Of a DNA stretch of 64,000 nucleotides, positions 48,501 to 58,940 are shown one piece after another. The notes below the pieces were generated by a model. The model was given only the letters and a program-made list of their open reading frames with translations, was not told the origin of the DNA and did no database searches. Numbering within the stretch: the first letter of the stretch is position 1; each line of letters opens with the position of its first letter. A program made the translations under genes and the position numbers. This DNA is from Cymodocea nodosa (Eukaryota > Streptophyta > Magnoliopsida > Alismatales > Cymodoceaceae): assembly GCA_036874045.1 (NCBI GenBank), contig CM072339.1:5587501-5651500 (forward strand), given 5' to 3'.

Positions 48501-51500
48501 TAGTATTTAAACTCATTGGTGTTTGCAGATTTGATATTTTCAAAGTCAAATTTCTTCAGAATTTCTTTGCAGTATTTTTCCTGATTAACAAAGATGTCAT
48601 TTTTCACTTAATGAATCTGTAGTCTTAAGAAAAATTTCAATTCTCCCATCATGCTCATTTCAAATTTATTTTTCATCAAATTCTGAAAGTCATGATATAG
48701 TTTTTCTAATGTAACCCCAAATACAATATCATCAACATAGATTTGAACAATCAACATGTGCAAATCAAAAGTTTTGATAAACAAAATGTTGTCCACTTTG
48801 CCTATGATGAAATCATTATCAATTAAGAACTTTTTCAATTTTTCATACCATACCTTAGGTACCTGTTTCAAATCATATAATGTTTTATTTAATCTGTAGA
48901 CATGATCTAAATTTACTTCATCTTCGAATCTAGGGGGTTGCTTGACAAATATTTCTTCTTGTATTTCTCCATTCAGAAATGCACTCTTTACATCCATTTG
49001 AAACAGTTTTATTCTCATACTGCTTGTAAAAGCAAGTAATATTCTGATAGATTCAATTCTGACTATAGGTATAAAAGTTTCTTCATAATCAATACATTCT
49101 TGCTGATTATATCCTTACGCAATCAATCGAGCTTTATTTCTCAGTATGTTTCCTTCTTCATCTAATTTATTTCTGAAAATCCATTTAATCCCAATGATGG
49201 AATGATGGATTTTCCTACAGGTTTCTTCACCAATTCCTAGGCATTATTTTTTTGAAACTGATTTAATTATTCCTACATAGCCAATGTCTAGTAATTATCC
49301 TTACAAGCTTCATCTACTGATTTTAGCTCAATTTCTGACACAAATGCACAATAATTACAAATATCTTGTGTCTTGCTTCTTGTCTATAATTCTTTAAATA
49401 TATATCCAATTATTTGTTCCATGAGATAGTCTAATTTGAATTTCCAACTGTTTTGATTCTGATGTGATGCTTAGGATCTGAATTTTTGCTTGCAATTATC
49501 TTTTTCATAACTTTTATTTTCACTTTCATTGTCAATCTTCAAATTTCTAAAATTCTATATCAAATTTTCATCAAATTGAACATTTACATTTTCCTCTACT
49601 CTTCTATATTTGTAAAATATATTCTATATGCTTTGCTTCTAGAGGAATATCTAACTAATATGGCAGGTTCAAATTTTGAATCAAACTTGTTTTTAGCATC
49701 TCTAATGTTTAAGACATAACATTTACATCTAAATATCTTAAAATATCCAACATTTAGTGTCTTATCATACCAAAATTCAAATGGTGTCTTATTCAGCATA
49801 GATCTGATATGAATTCTGTTGGAGATGTAACAAGCAGTATTAACAGCTTCAGCCCAAAACAATTTTGATAAGTCAGTAGCATTCAACATAGTTCTAGTCA
49901 TTTCTTGCAATGTTCTATTCTTTCTTTCTACAACTCTATTTTGAGTTGAAATTCTAGGGTAAGAGAATTCATGTAAGATTCCAAAAGTATTGCAAAGATT
50001 TTCAAATTCTCTGATCACTTCTGATTTTCTTCGTTGTCAGTTCCTTCTAATTTTGTACTTTTATGTAGAAATTTCTGAATTCATTACATGTCTCATTTTT
50101 ATGTACCAAAAATATTACCTAAATTAATCTAGAGAAATCATCTACAATAATAAGTATATATTTTCGACCCCCTAGACTTGATATTTAAGTTGGACCAAAA
50201 AGATCCAGATGTAAAAGTTCTAATGATTTTTTAATGGTAATCTCATTTTTGCTATGTAAAGAAGTTCTTTTTTGCTTACCTAACATACAATCACTGCACA
50301 TATTGTCTTTCTTGAATTCAAGTTTAGGCAGTCCCCTAACTAGATTATTTTTGGATAACTTTTTAAGAATTTTCATACTAACATGTCCAAGTCTTTTATG
50401 TCACACCCAATCATCTTCACTAGATGCTATCAAATAAGAATTATTTGCAAAATTTTCACATAGAAAGTTTAGTGTATATATTGAGTAATTTTTAAAACCA
50501 GTAAATTTTATTTCATTTATATCTTGATCAGTAATGTAATAATTTTCAGCAGTAAATGAAACATTATATCCTTTATCACACAATTATCCTACACTTAGTA
50601 AGTTTTATTTTAATCCATTGATATACAAGACATTCTCAATTCTACCATTTTCAGATATTGTATTTCTTATTGCAGTAATTTTACATTTTTCATTATTACC
50701 AAATTTAATAGATACTGAACTTAAGTTTTTAACTGAATCAAGAAATCTTTTCTTACCTGTCATATGTTTTAAGCATTCACTGTCTACAATCCATTTTGTT
50801 ATTTGTATTTGAAGTTCCTTGTTATCCTGTAATTTATATTGAAATTAAGGTTTTTGATACTTAAATCTTCTTAGGTCCAACAGAGTTAGTCCTTAAAACA
50901 TTAAATTTATTACTTTTTGACAGCTACATATAACTCGATCTTCTTCTGATAGCAAATATAATAGTGTCATCTTTATATGATCGAATCATGCCACTACAAT
51001 AAAGTACTTCCTGTGATGTAGCATACCCTAGGCTAAATTTAATTCCATTTGGTCATTGAGATCCTATGATGTTATCTAACCCTTTTTAACCTTGTATAAA
51101 TTTGCAAACAGTACTTTTCAGATCAGAGATTTTAACTAATAAATTTTTATTTTCTTCTCTTAACTCATAGTTATCACAACTATATTTATCTATTTTAGTT
51201 TTCAAATTTCTATTTTCAACAAGAACTTTTTCTAACTCAACAAAAGAATTTTCTAAACAATTATTTAAACTTTTAATCTCTTTCTTATATTCTTTACATT
51301 TAACATATAGACTATCTACTATACACAGAAGATTATTTACATCTATGTCATCATGCTTATTTTCTGAACAATAAAGAGAAGTGGAGCATACCTCTTGTAC
51401 TGCAAAGCATACGTTGGTTGCAACTTCATCTTTAGAATCTGAAGAACTACTTGTGGAGCTACTATCATCTCAAGTAACTTTAAAAGCCATTTTCTTTTTA

Positions 51501-54500
51501 TTTTTTCATCTTTTCTTCTTTTCCGTTTGATTCTCTTCTATCTACAATAAACAGAAGGTCTATATATACCTTTGCCTTTTGCATTTAAAACATGTAAAGA
51601 TTGTTCTTTTGAAGGAGCTAGTTTTATTATTTTTCTTTATGAATTTTCTGAAATTCCTTGCCAGCAGCATAATCTCATCATCATCTGAGCTTAAAGTTTC
51701 TTTTGTTGAAGGAAATACAATTTCCTTTTTCTTCTCAGCTTTCTTTTCAACAGTTCATTCTTGTTTCTTTCAGTCTTTCATCTAAACATCATGGGCTAGT
51801 AAATTGTCCAATAGTTCTTCAACAGTGTAGTTGTTGAGGTGCTTAAAGTCTTGAATAGAGGTGGATTTTTGTTTCCACTCAACAATTAAACTTCTCAAAA
51901 TCTTTTGTACCTATTCACGTGAAGAGAATTCATTTTTCAAACCTTTAAGACTGTTAATAATCTCAGTAAATTTTGAAAGCATTTCAGTTATACTTTCATT
52001 ATCATTCATTTTAAATAATTCTAATTTTCTCAACAAGATGTTGATTTTTATGTCATTTACTTAGCTTGTACCTTCGTATGTAACTTGAAGGATTTTCCAA
52101 GCTTCATATGCTGATTTACATGTAGAAACTTTATTATACTATTTAACTATTAGTGCACAATATATAACATTCAACCTTCGAACATCTAATTAGATGATTC
52201 TCTTATCCTCCTCAGTCTAATCCATAACATTACTAGTAGAAAGTGTAGTTCTAAGAACAATAATCTTCTAGAGTTTTACATCAAAACTCCTAAGGAAACA
52301 CTCCATTCTATTCTTCCAATAATTATAGTTGGAACCATCGAATAGAAAAGGTCTGTGGATGTTTTGCCCATTAGCAAATTGTGTCATTATAATCTAGATG
52401 GTTAAATCTTTAAATAGATTAACTAAGCTCTAATACCAATTGTTAGGATTGTAAGGTTCACCAGAAAGGGAGTGAATGGTGTGTATGTGAAATTTTAACT
52501 TCTTTTTAAACTTAATTGGTTGATTCAATTTATCTTTAAGCTTAATTAATAAATATGCATGTAAAGTAATAAAGAGTAATGAACACAATGAGACTTTTAG
52601 GTGATTCACCAACTTGGCTAGTCCACCTTCAAGATTCACTTGGACTTCATTAAGTATATAAATACTTACAACACTTACTTTCAAGTTGAAGTAAGAACAA
52701 CACTTGAGCTTTCAGCAACCAACCTTTCTTCGAGCTTTCAGGTTCAAGCTCTTAATCAACAGTGAGTTTTCAGGTAGAAACTCACGAACCAACTTTAAAC
52801 TTCGAACTAGAGTTTGAGCGTAGGAAGCTTTTGTGCTACAGTAAGCTAAAGAATATTTCTTTTCTGTGTTTTGTAGACTGAGTGTATTGCTGAAGCTTTT
52901 GAATAGCTCACAATATTTGATAATCGTTGTTTTAATCTTCCCTTTACTTATCATATTTATACTAAAAGGTATAACAATCATATTCTCTTCTAATCGGATG
53001 GTTAGTTGTGTAACTCTCCGAAAGATAGTCGTAACTCTCCGAAAATCCACTTAAGTTCTTTTGTCTGTGTCACATGGGATTTTAAGTCATACACGTAAGG
53101 CTTCTTAGTTTCGATCAGTTATCTTATAACCCTTTGAAAAACTCGAACAGTTATACTTCAAGGCTTTTAACTACTCGACAAATATTTCTTTATTTATGCA
53201 CGTGCATAATTGAATGACTTAAGTTTCAGATAGTTATATCTGTATCCTTCTGAAACTTTCTATTTTTTGGATAGTTAGCTTTCTAACTCTCCGAAAAATC
53301 CTTTTAAACTTCTGACTAGATTTTTAAATTCTACACTTGTGTAATTGAATGATTTAAGTTTCGAATAGTTAGTCTTCCTAACTTTCCGATTTCCTTGACT
53401 TTCTGGATAATTAGCTTCCCTAACCTTCCGATCATTCAACCAACTATCTTCCAAACTTTCCGAAGGTATTGTAATTTCGGATAGTTATCCTTCTACCTAT
53501 CTAATGGTGTATCTGCTGCTTTAAACTGACTTTTCAGATACTTATCCCTATAACTCACCGAATCTATTTCTTCCAGATGCTTAAGCCTGATAAACTTCTG
53601 AAAATCTTGTTTTTCTCTTGTAGTAGTTTCTAAACTATCTGTATCAACTTATCTACCTTCTGATCTTCAATTTGTTGAACTGTCTTGTGATCTCTGTAAA
53701 ATATAATTTATTTCCTCACCAAAGGTTTTGCATTATCAAAATACAAATGTTCTAACACTTAGAACCTCTACTTTCTTTTTTATGTGCTTTTGAATGCTAA
53801 TGCTTAAGAATGTTTTAGTGCAATGTGAATGCAATATTATTCACCCTCAAAATGCTTACAAAAATGCTTGGAAAATTAAGAATGTACATTTGTGGTTTTT
53901 TATATTATATTTGCATTTTGTCTTTGAATTTACTGAAAAAAATATTATATAACATTTCCTATCTTACTCTAAATCGTTTGTGGACTTTTAATTTGCTTTA
54001 AATTAATTTTTTAAAAATCACTATTCATCATTCTCTAGTAAAGTCATCAATCCTAATATCTTGGTTTGTTTTATCTCATTAGGGATGAAAGGTACCACCC
54101 ATACAAAGTTTACTTCCATATGAAATCATTAATTCTTGCCAAAAATTGCTAATGAAGATGAGATCCCTATCACTAACAATTGACAAAGGTATATCATGCA
54201 ATTGAATCACAAATATAAGGAATGTTAGATCGAAATTCATTAAACAAGGAGGTGAATTGTGAATCTAATACTTTTAAAAAAATTTGTCTAAAATTAAAAC
54301 ACTTTGAGAAAACTATGAATTATGTAGAAGAAAAAATAACAAAACAAGAAATTTACATATAAAATTTTTATAGTAGTTCTCCAAATAGGTATGTTTATTC
54401 CTCAAGCATCAACTTAAGATTCCACTAGTCTCCAGTGTTTTTGGTTTACACCAAACTTTTACACTTGATTCAAAGCAACAACCTTGAATCTACACAGATA

Positions 54501-57500
54501 TTTTAGGCTAACACCTCAACCTCAAACATACACAAAGCAACAACCTCATGCACACACACCTTTTCAATTTAATAGAAAACAAAAACCTAGATACAACACA
54601 GAAGAAAAATGCGAAACATTCAAAACAATTTAACACAACATTTTTCTTGAAAACAAAATAGTAAAGAAAAAAATCATAGTTGGAAGCATTGTAACATAAA
54701 CTCTTCAGTTACTGAACTACTCTCAATCTGCATAGAAAAACGGATTAAAAAAATGGGTGCCCATTGCTAAGTCTGTTTTTCTCTGTTCCTCAATCTACAG
54801 CAATTCACCAAAACTCTTCTACTGATTTCAGCTCACACTCTACAACAAAAATTTTCCAAGTAGTCTTGTATTACTTCCTTGCTACATATTGCCAACATTG
54901 TCTTTTGAGTATATAAATCTGCATTTTTATTTTTTTTTTGGAAACTTGACATTGATTTAGTGATCAAATTAATCAGTATTGATTTATCTTCTCCTTTAGT
55001 TTTCAATCACATAATCTATTTCCTACATATCTTTTGTTACATCTGCATACTTAACATAAACGTTCAAAACACCATATTAAGGATAACCACAACATGTTAT
55101 TTCCATGAACAAACAAGAAATAAAATAAAACTTAATTTTAAAATTTAAGTCAATGAAAATTTCAGGAAAACTAAAAATGAAACAATAAGGTCTGCAAAAC
55201 TCGTGAAATAAGTATTAAAAGTTAAACCAAGTTTGTGTACAGTTAAAACAAAAATACAATGCGATTGAAACAACAAAGAAATAAGATACAGTTAAACTAA
55301 AATATTACATGACTAGATTGTACAAGGAATGTGGTTAAACTAGAAAATTATATGGTTAGACCAATCAGAAAATATAATAATAAATCAATGATTTACCAAC
55401 ATTTTGTCTAATCAGTGTAGCACCAAACAAAATGCATTGTCACCAAACATTTTGCATTTAACAGATTCAAGATAAAAACAGGTGCCTAATTACTAAAACA
55501 GAGAATCAAAATCTACCAGACATTTGTGATTTGCCTGATTACATCACTAGACAAATCTATTATAATACTAAACATTTCCATCAGAGAGGAAGCACCTTCC
55601 ACTAGACAAATGCATTGGACATTTTATTAATCAAAGAAAAACTCCGTTGATTGCTATTTCCACCAAATAATCTCATTGGTATGGTGTGCCCAGCAGACAC
55701 TTTGCACTTAACCATTATTCTTCCAGGCAACAAGACATACAATAATTACCTTAAGAAACAAAGACTAAGTTTTTCATCAAAAAAATAAATAAACTAAGTT
55801 ATCCATCAATAAAATAAACTAAGTTTGCATCAAAATAAATTAAGTTTTTCGTCATCAAAATAAATAAATCTGTAACAAGGAAGGCATGAGCAATGTCTCA
55901 AATGGTACAAGGGTGCTTGATAGGAGGTGAAGTGTACATACTTTGTAGTATGATCAGCCACCACAAAGAATATAGATTTTCCTTTAGAAAAACAATGCCT
56001 CCACAAAATTCATGCTAATTTCAATCCAACTGATTTTGGGTATTTGTAAAGGCTATATCAACCAAGGTATTCAGCTTCACTTTCATATCAAACTTTGGCA
56101 AGTTAAAAAATTAATACATGTCAATAAAATTTCATTAAGTCAAATATGGTAAAGAAAATCACCTTTTGTTAAGAAAGTATACATCATTCTTAGTTATTAT
56201 CTTATAATGTTGATGATATTAGGTCTACATTATCTTATATTACTAGTTATGGTAGAAGACAAAGAAATTTTGATTTTAACTGTGATTCTTTTAGTTTTCC
56301 TCATAAAAAATTTACTTTTGATATACTTCATAGATGAAATTTTTGGTATTTAATCTTAAGTAGTTGTCTTCCCTACCAACATTTAAATAATAAAAGAATA
56401 TCTCAGAATACACTTAGTCACCAAGGATATGAGCAAATCATGGTATTTCTTAAGTATTAAGTTTGCCAATTCAAGGGAGAGTGTGGCATTATCTTAGAAG
56501 AAGTACATTGTAGATCTACTACAAGGGACAAGGTTTTTAAGCTGCAAGTCTAAAAGTACACCTATAGAGAAAAGTCCATCCTTTTGGTGTGATTCCCTTG
56601 GTCTCATGGAAGACCTCAAGAAATACATCATTTGTGTTATTACTTTTCTCTCCTAATTTATGCACTAACCTACGGTCATCCATTAAAAAGGTGTTTTGCA
56701 TGTACTTCCATTTATCAAGGGAGCCTTAGACAAAGGCCTTATCTACATAGGGCACCGTCAATTCAAGCTATGCAAGAGATAAAAGCAATAGAAAGTTCAC
56801 TTCAACTTATTACTTATGTTGGAGAGAATGTCACTTGGAGAAATAAAAAGTAGAATGTTATATCTTGATCTAGTGCAAAAGCAAAGTAACATCCAATGGC
56901 ACAAACAACTTATGAGATAATGTGGATTAGGTCCTAATTGATGGATCTTGGCTTCACTATTGAGGTACCTCTGGAGATGCATTATGATACTCAAGCTGTC
57001 AATCCTACATTCCATGAATGAATAAAACACTTAGAAGTAGGCTATCATTTTGTTCAAGACATAGTGATGCAAGAGTTAATTTCAACTCCACATATGCAAC
57101 TGTCAAAGCAGATACTAATATTCCATTAATATGTTGGAATTTTCAAGATACTTTGTGTAAAATTAGACATGGACAATATATATACTCTAGCTTAAGGGGG
57201 AGTATTAGAGTCATACTACTATTATGCATTATCCACTTATCCATTGCCCTACATATGTGTCTTTAACTCACTCCATATGAAATATATCCTCTTTTCTCTT
57301 CTCCTTTACACATATTAATGGAATATACATATTAGTATTATTACAACTCATATTTCAATATTACATTAAGATTGTTTGTAAATTATAATGTTATTTAGGG
57401 AATAATAGAGCTAATATTACACATAATTATTATTGAGAATGTATAAACACATATAATGTATACTTAAAAATAAAAAAAATTTAATCAGCAGCTATGTGCC

Positions 57501-58814
57501 AAAAGTTAAACTCACCACTTGGGTAACTTAGAAAGTATGGATGGAATACAAGAGGTTGACTTAGAGGTTGATTGTCATCCAACAACAAGCCATAAACATT
57601 GACAGGCTCCAAATGAACTGTGTGTGAGTTATCTAAGGTCATGCCAGGTAGAGGATGAGCCCCAATTTGATCTTAGATGCGAGAAACAGTTGATAACCCA
57701 ACTATTGGATATGCCATTACATCAATAAACAAAAATAATAATCAATTTCAAACTCCTTATTATAACCCCCAACTCAAGACATGCAAAAAAATGAAAATAA
57801 TGACAAAATCCTAGGCCTGCAAATGAATATTTGAAATCGAAAATCCAATTCAAGTCCAATTCCGTTTAGCATTTAGTTGTCCAAATCAAATATGTAACGT
57901 CCCTTAATTAGATTTTGAAATTTATATCTGAAAACTATTTAAATCAAATAAGTACTTATGTACGTACATATGTATGTATAAATAAATAATTTCATTTAGA
58001 TTTATAATTTATGATTTTTAATATGAAATAATCACATTCCAATTCAAATGTCCTGATTCAACTATTGGACTAAGCCTTTTTTAACAAAATATAGTATATC
58101 AATGTAAAATAGTCATGTTCAAAGTCAGATTTTTAAATCGGATTTGTAGGTTCGGATTTTGAATTGAGTTTCTATAGGATTCAGATATTATTCAAATTCG
58201 AATTTACAAACTCAGGCATTTGAATGAAGTTTTCCCAAAGTTGATTATTGCCTGAATTCCAATAAATTTGTTGGATGCAAATACAAATAATTAAATAGTT
58301 ATCCAAAATTCTTATATTAAACGAAGAAATTCGGGTTATCTGGGCAATAAATGGATATATGGATATGAAATCCCGAATCCCTAGAGAAATATAGGTAATC
58401 TGACCTATCTTGGGAAAATGAACTTTCACAGAAACACGGTGTGGAAACAACACGTGCATAAGCAAAGAAGCAGATGTTGCTACCTGTCTGGCCTCGTTGG
58501 AAACGAACACCACAAAGAGATCAAACCCATCTGGGTCGGCCAGTCCCAACTGCATAAGCTTCTTGCACAGGTGGTAGACGTTCTCCTCGCTTTTTCGGTG
58601 AAGACATCGCACACAATCAAAGGATCAGAAGGAGGACTCAAAATCTACAGAAGTGGAAATAGTTGGTGGTCGTAGCAGGCAATTACCAGTAGCAACGGGT
58701 GTGGACGAAACAGGAGAGGTCAAGGGCAGCAGGGGAGGCTGCATTTTCCGTTGCCATTGCCAAGGCGGTGGGCGAAACGGCGGTGGACGGTGGTGGAGAC
58801 GAAGACTTTTTCAT
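39568..58814 (-). CDS. NTAQ1: protein N-terminal glutamine amidohydrolase, six exons over 19 kb
   Basis: Exons on the minus strand: 58814-58687, 58589-58484, 43917-43840, 43715-43582, 39927-39803, 39725-39568. All five introns are GT-AG (97, 14566, 124, 3654 and 77 bases) and all phases agree, giving 729 bases and 242 residues. A second in-frame ATG at 58757 in good context (GCAATGG) gives 223 residues, near the usual plant length. The enzyme deamidates N-terminal Gln to Glu, feeding the Arg/N-degron pathway. Motifs: [14 protein letters not shown], whose catalytic Cys (24 from the second ATG) is encoded TG|C across intron 1; LWDYH with catalytic His80; LVWDLDS with catalytic Asp99; [15 protein letters not shown] and [10 protein letters not shown]. 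The triad is complete, so it looks functional. LPFP, usual after the Asp, is LSVP here. Introns 2 and 4 are full of transposons. Confidence 0.9.
40957..41990 (-). pseudogene. RTE-type LINE reverse transcriptase relic in NTAQ1 intron 4
   Basis: On the minus strand there are [22 protein letters not shown] (about 41750-41690), [16 protein letters not shown] with the catalytic VDD (about 41475-41430), [14 protein letters not shown] (about 41370-41330), and [20 protein letters not shown] then KDKLKRC (about 41080-40980). These are the RT fingers, palm and C-terminal region of plant RTE-like LINEs, in order but in several frames. It lies in the sense direction of the host intron. Confidence 0.75.
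41991..43139. other. remainder of NTAQ1 intron 4, nothing recognised
   Basis: AT-rich with no domain-bearing frame. Confidence 0.5.
43140..43275 (+). mobile_element. tRNA-derived SINE relic (3' part) in NTAQ1 intron 4
   Basis: A B-box-like AGATTCAAATATGAGAATAC (43162-43181) is followed by CACCTGTTGACTAGACAAGT, GGACCTTCCCTAGAACCACC, then CTTGTGCACTGGGTTTGCCC and TTTT. This is the familiar 3' half of a widespread plant SINE (GACCTTCCCC...GTGCACTGGGT...CCCTTTT). The A-box end is not clear. It is in antisense to NTAQ1. Confidence 0.6.
44075..44623 (-). repeat. Gypsy-2 3' LTR
   Basis: 549 bases, TGTAACACCG to CCTTATTACA on plus. The outer ~280 bases resemble 57480-57764 (GTGAGTTATCTAAGGTCA, AACTCCTTATTA). 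The adjacent polypurine tract fixes the orientation. Confidence 0.7.
44903..45383 (-). pseudogene. Gypsy-2 integrase C-terminal part
   Basis: The minus strand reads [10 protein letters not shown], a catalytic-core end motif, then [14 protein letters not shown], and [19 protein letters not shown] with [10 protein letters not shown]. These fit the C-terminal integrase region of chromovirus-type elements. At least one frameshift separates the two halves. The upstream pieces are at 54064-54217 ([21 protein letters not shown], ending FHP) and 55883-56110 ([16 protein letters not shown]). Confidence 0.72.
45909..47339 (-). repeat. Copia-2 3' LTR
   Basis: TGTTAGAATCGTAAGGCTCA to AAGGGTTCTAACA. It contains repeated inverted words such as GGATAGTTAGCTTTCTAACT with CTCCGAAA, and CACGTG cores at about 46655, 46674, 46811 and 46956. 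Confidence 0.93.
47340..47354 (-). other. Copia-2 polypurine tract
   Basis: AAAAAGAGGGAGAT on minus, directly before TGTTAGAACCC. Confidence 0.88.
47800..52390 (-). pseudogene. Copia-2 gag-pol remnant
   Basis: Protease has [20 protein letters not shown] (about 50795-50735), where the catalytic DSG has become DSE. Integrase pieces: [15 protein letters not shown]...CSDCMLGK (50376-50185) and [18 protein letters not shown] (about 49930). RT has [15 protein letters not shown] and the catalytic YVDDI (49018-48608). RNase H motifs lie near 48250-47850. Gag is spread over 52390-51500. Three frames and many stops are involved, so no product is expected. Confidence 0.85.
52427..52438 (-). other. Copia-2 primer-binding site
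   Basis: TGGTATTAGAGC on minus. This is the initiator-Met PBS with one C-to-T change, two bases from the 5' LTR. Confidence 0.88.
52441..53757 (-). repeat. Copia-2 5' LTR
   Basis: TGTTAGGATTGTAAGGTTCA to ACAAATGTTCTAACA. It is the partner of 45909-47339, with scattered substitutions and deletions. Confidence 0.92.
54223..55877 (-). mobile_element. solo LTR C in Gypsy-2 integrase
   Basis: It starts TGTTAGATCGAAATTC, ends CTGTAACA, and has perfect AGGAA duplications at 54218-54222 and 55878-55882. Gypsy integrase coding continues across it. Its 1655 bases hold no coding domain. The orientation is inferred from its GAGGTGAATTGTG start, like the SIRE LTRs. Confidence 0.75.
56400..57345 (+). pseudogene. 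Copia-4 RT end, RNase H and 3' LTR relic in NTAQ1 intron 2
   Basis: The plus strand carries [23 protein letters not shown] (in pieces), [29 protein letters not shown], and [20 protein letters not shown]. These are copia RNase H motifs in order across three frames. CTTAAGGGGGAG (57191-57202) is the polypurine tract. A short LTR starts at 57203 (TATTAGAGTC, from TG) and may end near 57345. It is in antisense to NTAQ1. Confidence 0.75.
57480..57764 (-). repeat. Gypsy-2-family LTR fragment
   Basis: It resembles the outer half of the 44075-44623 LTR, ending AACTCCTTATTATA then ACCCCC. The flanking C run looks like a second polypurine tract, so it may be the 3' end of another copy rather than the 5' LTR of Gypsy-2. 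Confidence 0.5.
57790..58483. other. 5' end of NTAQ1 intron 2, possible MITE
   Basis: AT-rich. TAGGCCTGCAAATGAATATT at about 57811 looks like a hAT-type MITE end, and the A/T-rich palindromic text after it fits, but I find no matching right terminal repeat. Confidence 0.25.
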
Positions 58815-58925
58815 CGTTCCTAACGGATCCAGTGCCTGCGGTGTCGCCCTTCGGCCTTTATCAATGCAATGCACGTGGAATACCAGACGATTAATTAAAA
58901 TAAATAATTACGGTTAAAGTAAATC

Positions 58926-58940
58926 AAAATAAAATATATC
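58926..58940 (-). promoter_or_regulatory. candidate NTAQ1 TATA box
   Basis: GATATATTTTATTTT on minus lies about 115 bases before the first ATG (58814). Upstream DNA is AT-rich and exon 1 is GC-rich, as expected at a plant gene start. Weak evidence. Confidence 0.3.

Larger units (their letters stand above)
45909..53757 (-). mobile_element. Copia-2: SIRE/Maximus-like Ty1/copia, complete but coding-dead
   Basis: LTRs 45909-47339 (1431 bases) and 52441-53757 (1317 bases) have TG...CA ends and are flanked by perfect CTTAG duplications (45904-45908 and 53758-53762). The PBS is at 52427-52438 and the polypurine tract at 47340-47354. Gag to RNase H occupies about 52390-47800. No accessory 3' ORF is present, unlike Copia-1. 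The LTRs are more diverged than those of Copia-1 and the coding region is far more broken, so it is older. Confidence 0.92.
45389..54058 (-). mobile_element. solo LTR B (copia-like) in Gypsy-2, itself split by Copia-2
   Basis: The left part 45389-45908 starts TGTTAGGATC. The right part 53763-54058 ends CAATCCTAATA, where the last CA has become TA. It is flanked by TCTTG on both sides (45384-45388 and 54059-54063), a perfect five-base target duplication inside gypsy integrase coding. Without Copia-2 it is about 816 bases. No internal region remains, so it is a solo LTR. The copia assignment is from its TGTTAGGATC...GAGGGTGAATAGTG start, shared with SIRE-like LTRs. Confidence 0.7.
44075..56110 (-). 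mobile_element. Gypsy-2: chromovirus-like Ty3/gypsy relic in NTAQ1 intron 2, three integrase pieces
   Basis: The 3' LTR (44075-44623), a G-rich polypurine tract (GGGGGAGGGGG on minus, 44625-44635) and integrase coding survive in three pieces that join end to end once later insertions are removed: 55883-56110, 54064-54217 and 44903-45383. RT, protease and gag are not seen. It was hit by two independent solo LTRs (45389-54058 and 54223-55877), each with a perfect five-base target duplication. Confidence 0.75.

Noticed and set aside
57811..58210. hAT MITE beginning TAGGCCTGCAAATGAA.
   Set aside because: No matching right terminal repeat or 8-bp duplication could be found by eye.
58484..58612. 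Apparent Ser in place of the NTAQ1 catalytic Cys (KSEENVYHL).
   Set aside because: The Ser codon straddles the intron 1 acceptor. Splicing TACTG to C-GAG-GAG gives Cys, with all later phases consistent.
58683..58874. Separate small gene of 63 codons on the minus strand.
   Set aside because: It is exon 1 of NTAQ1 read through its donor site. The extended 5' start at 58874 is GTG, not ATG. The first ATG is at 58814.
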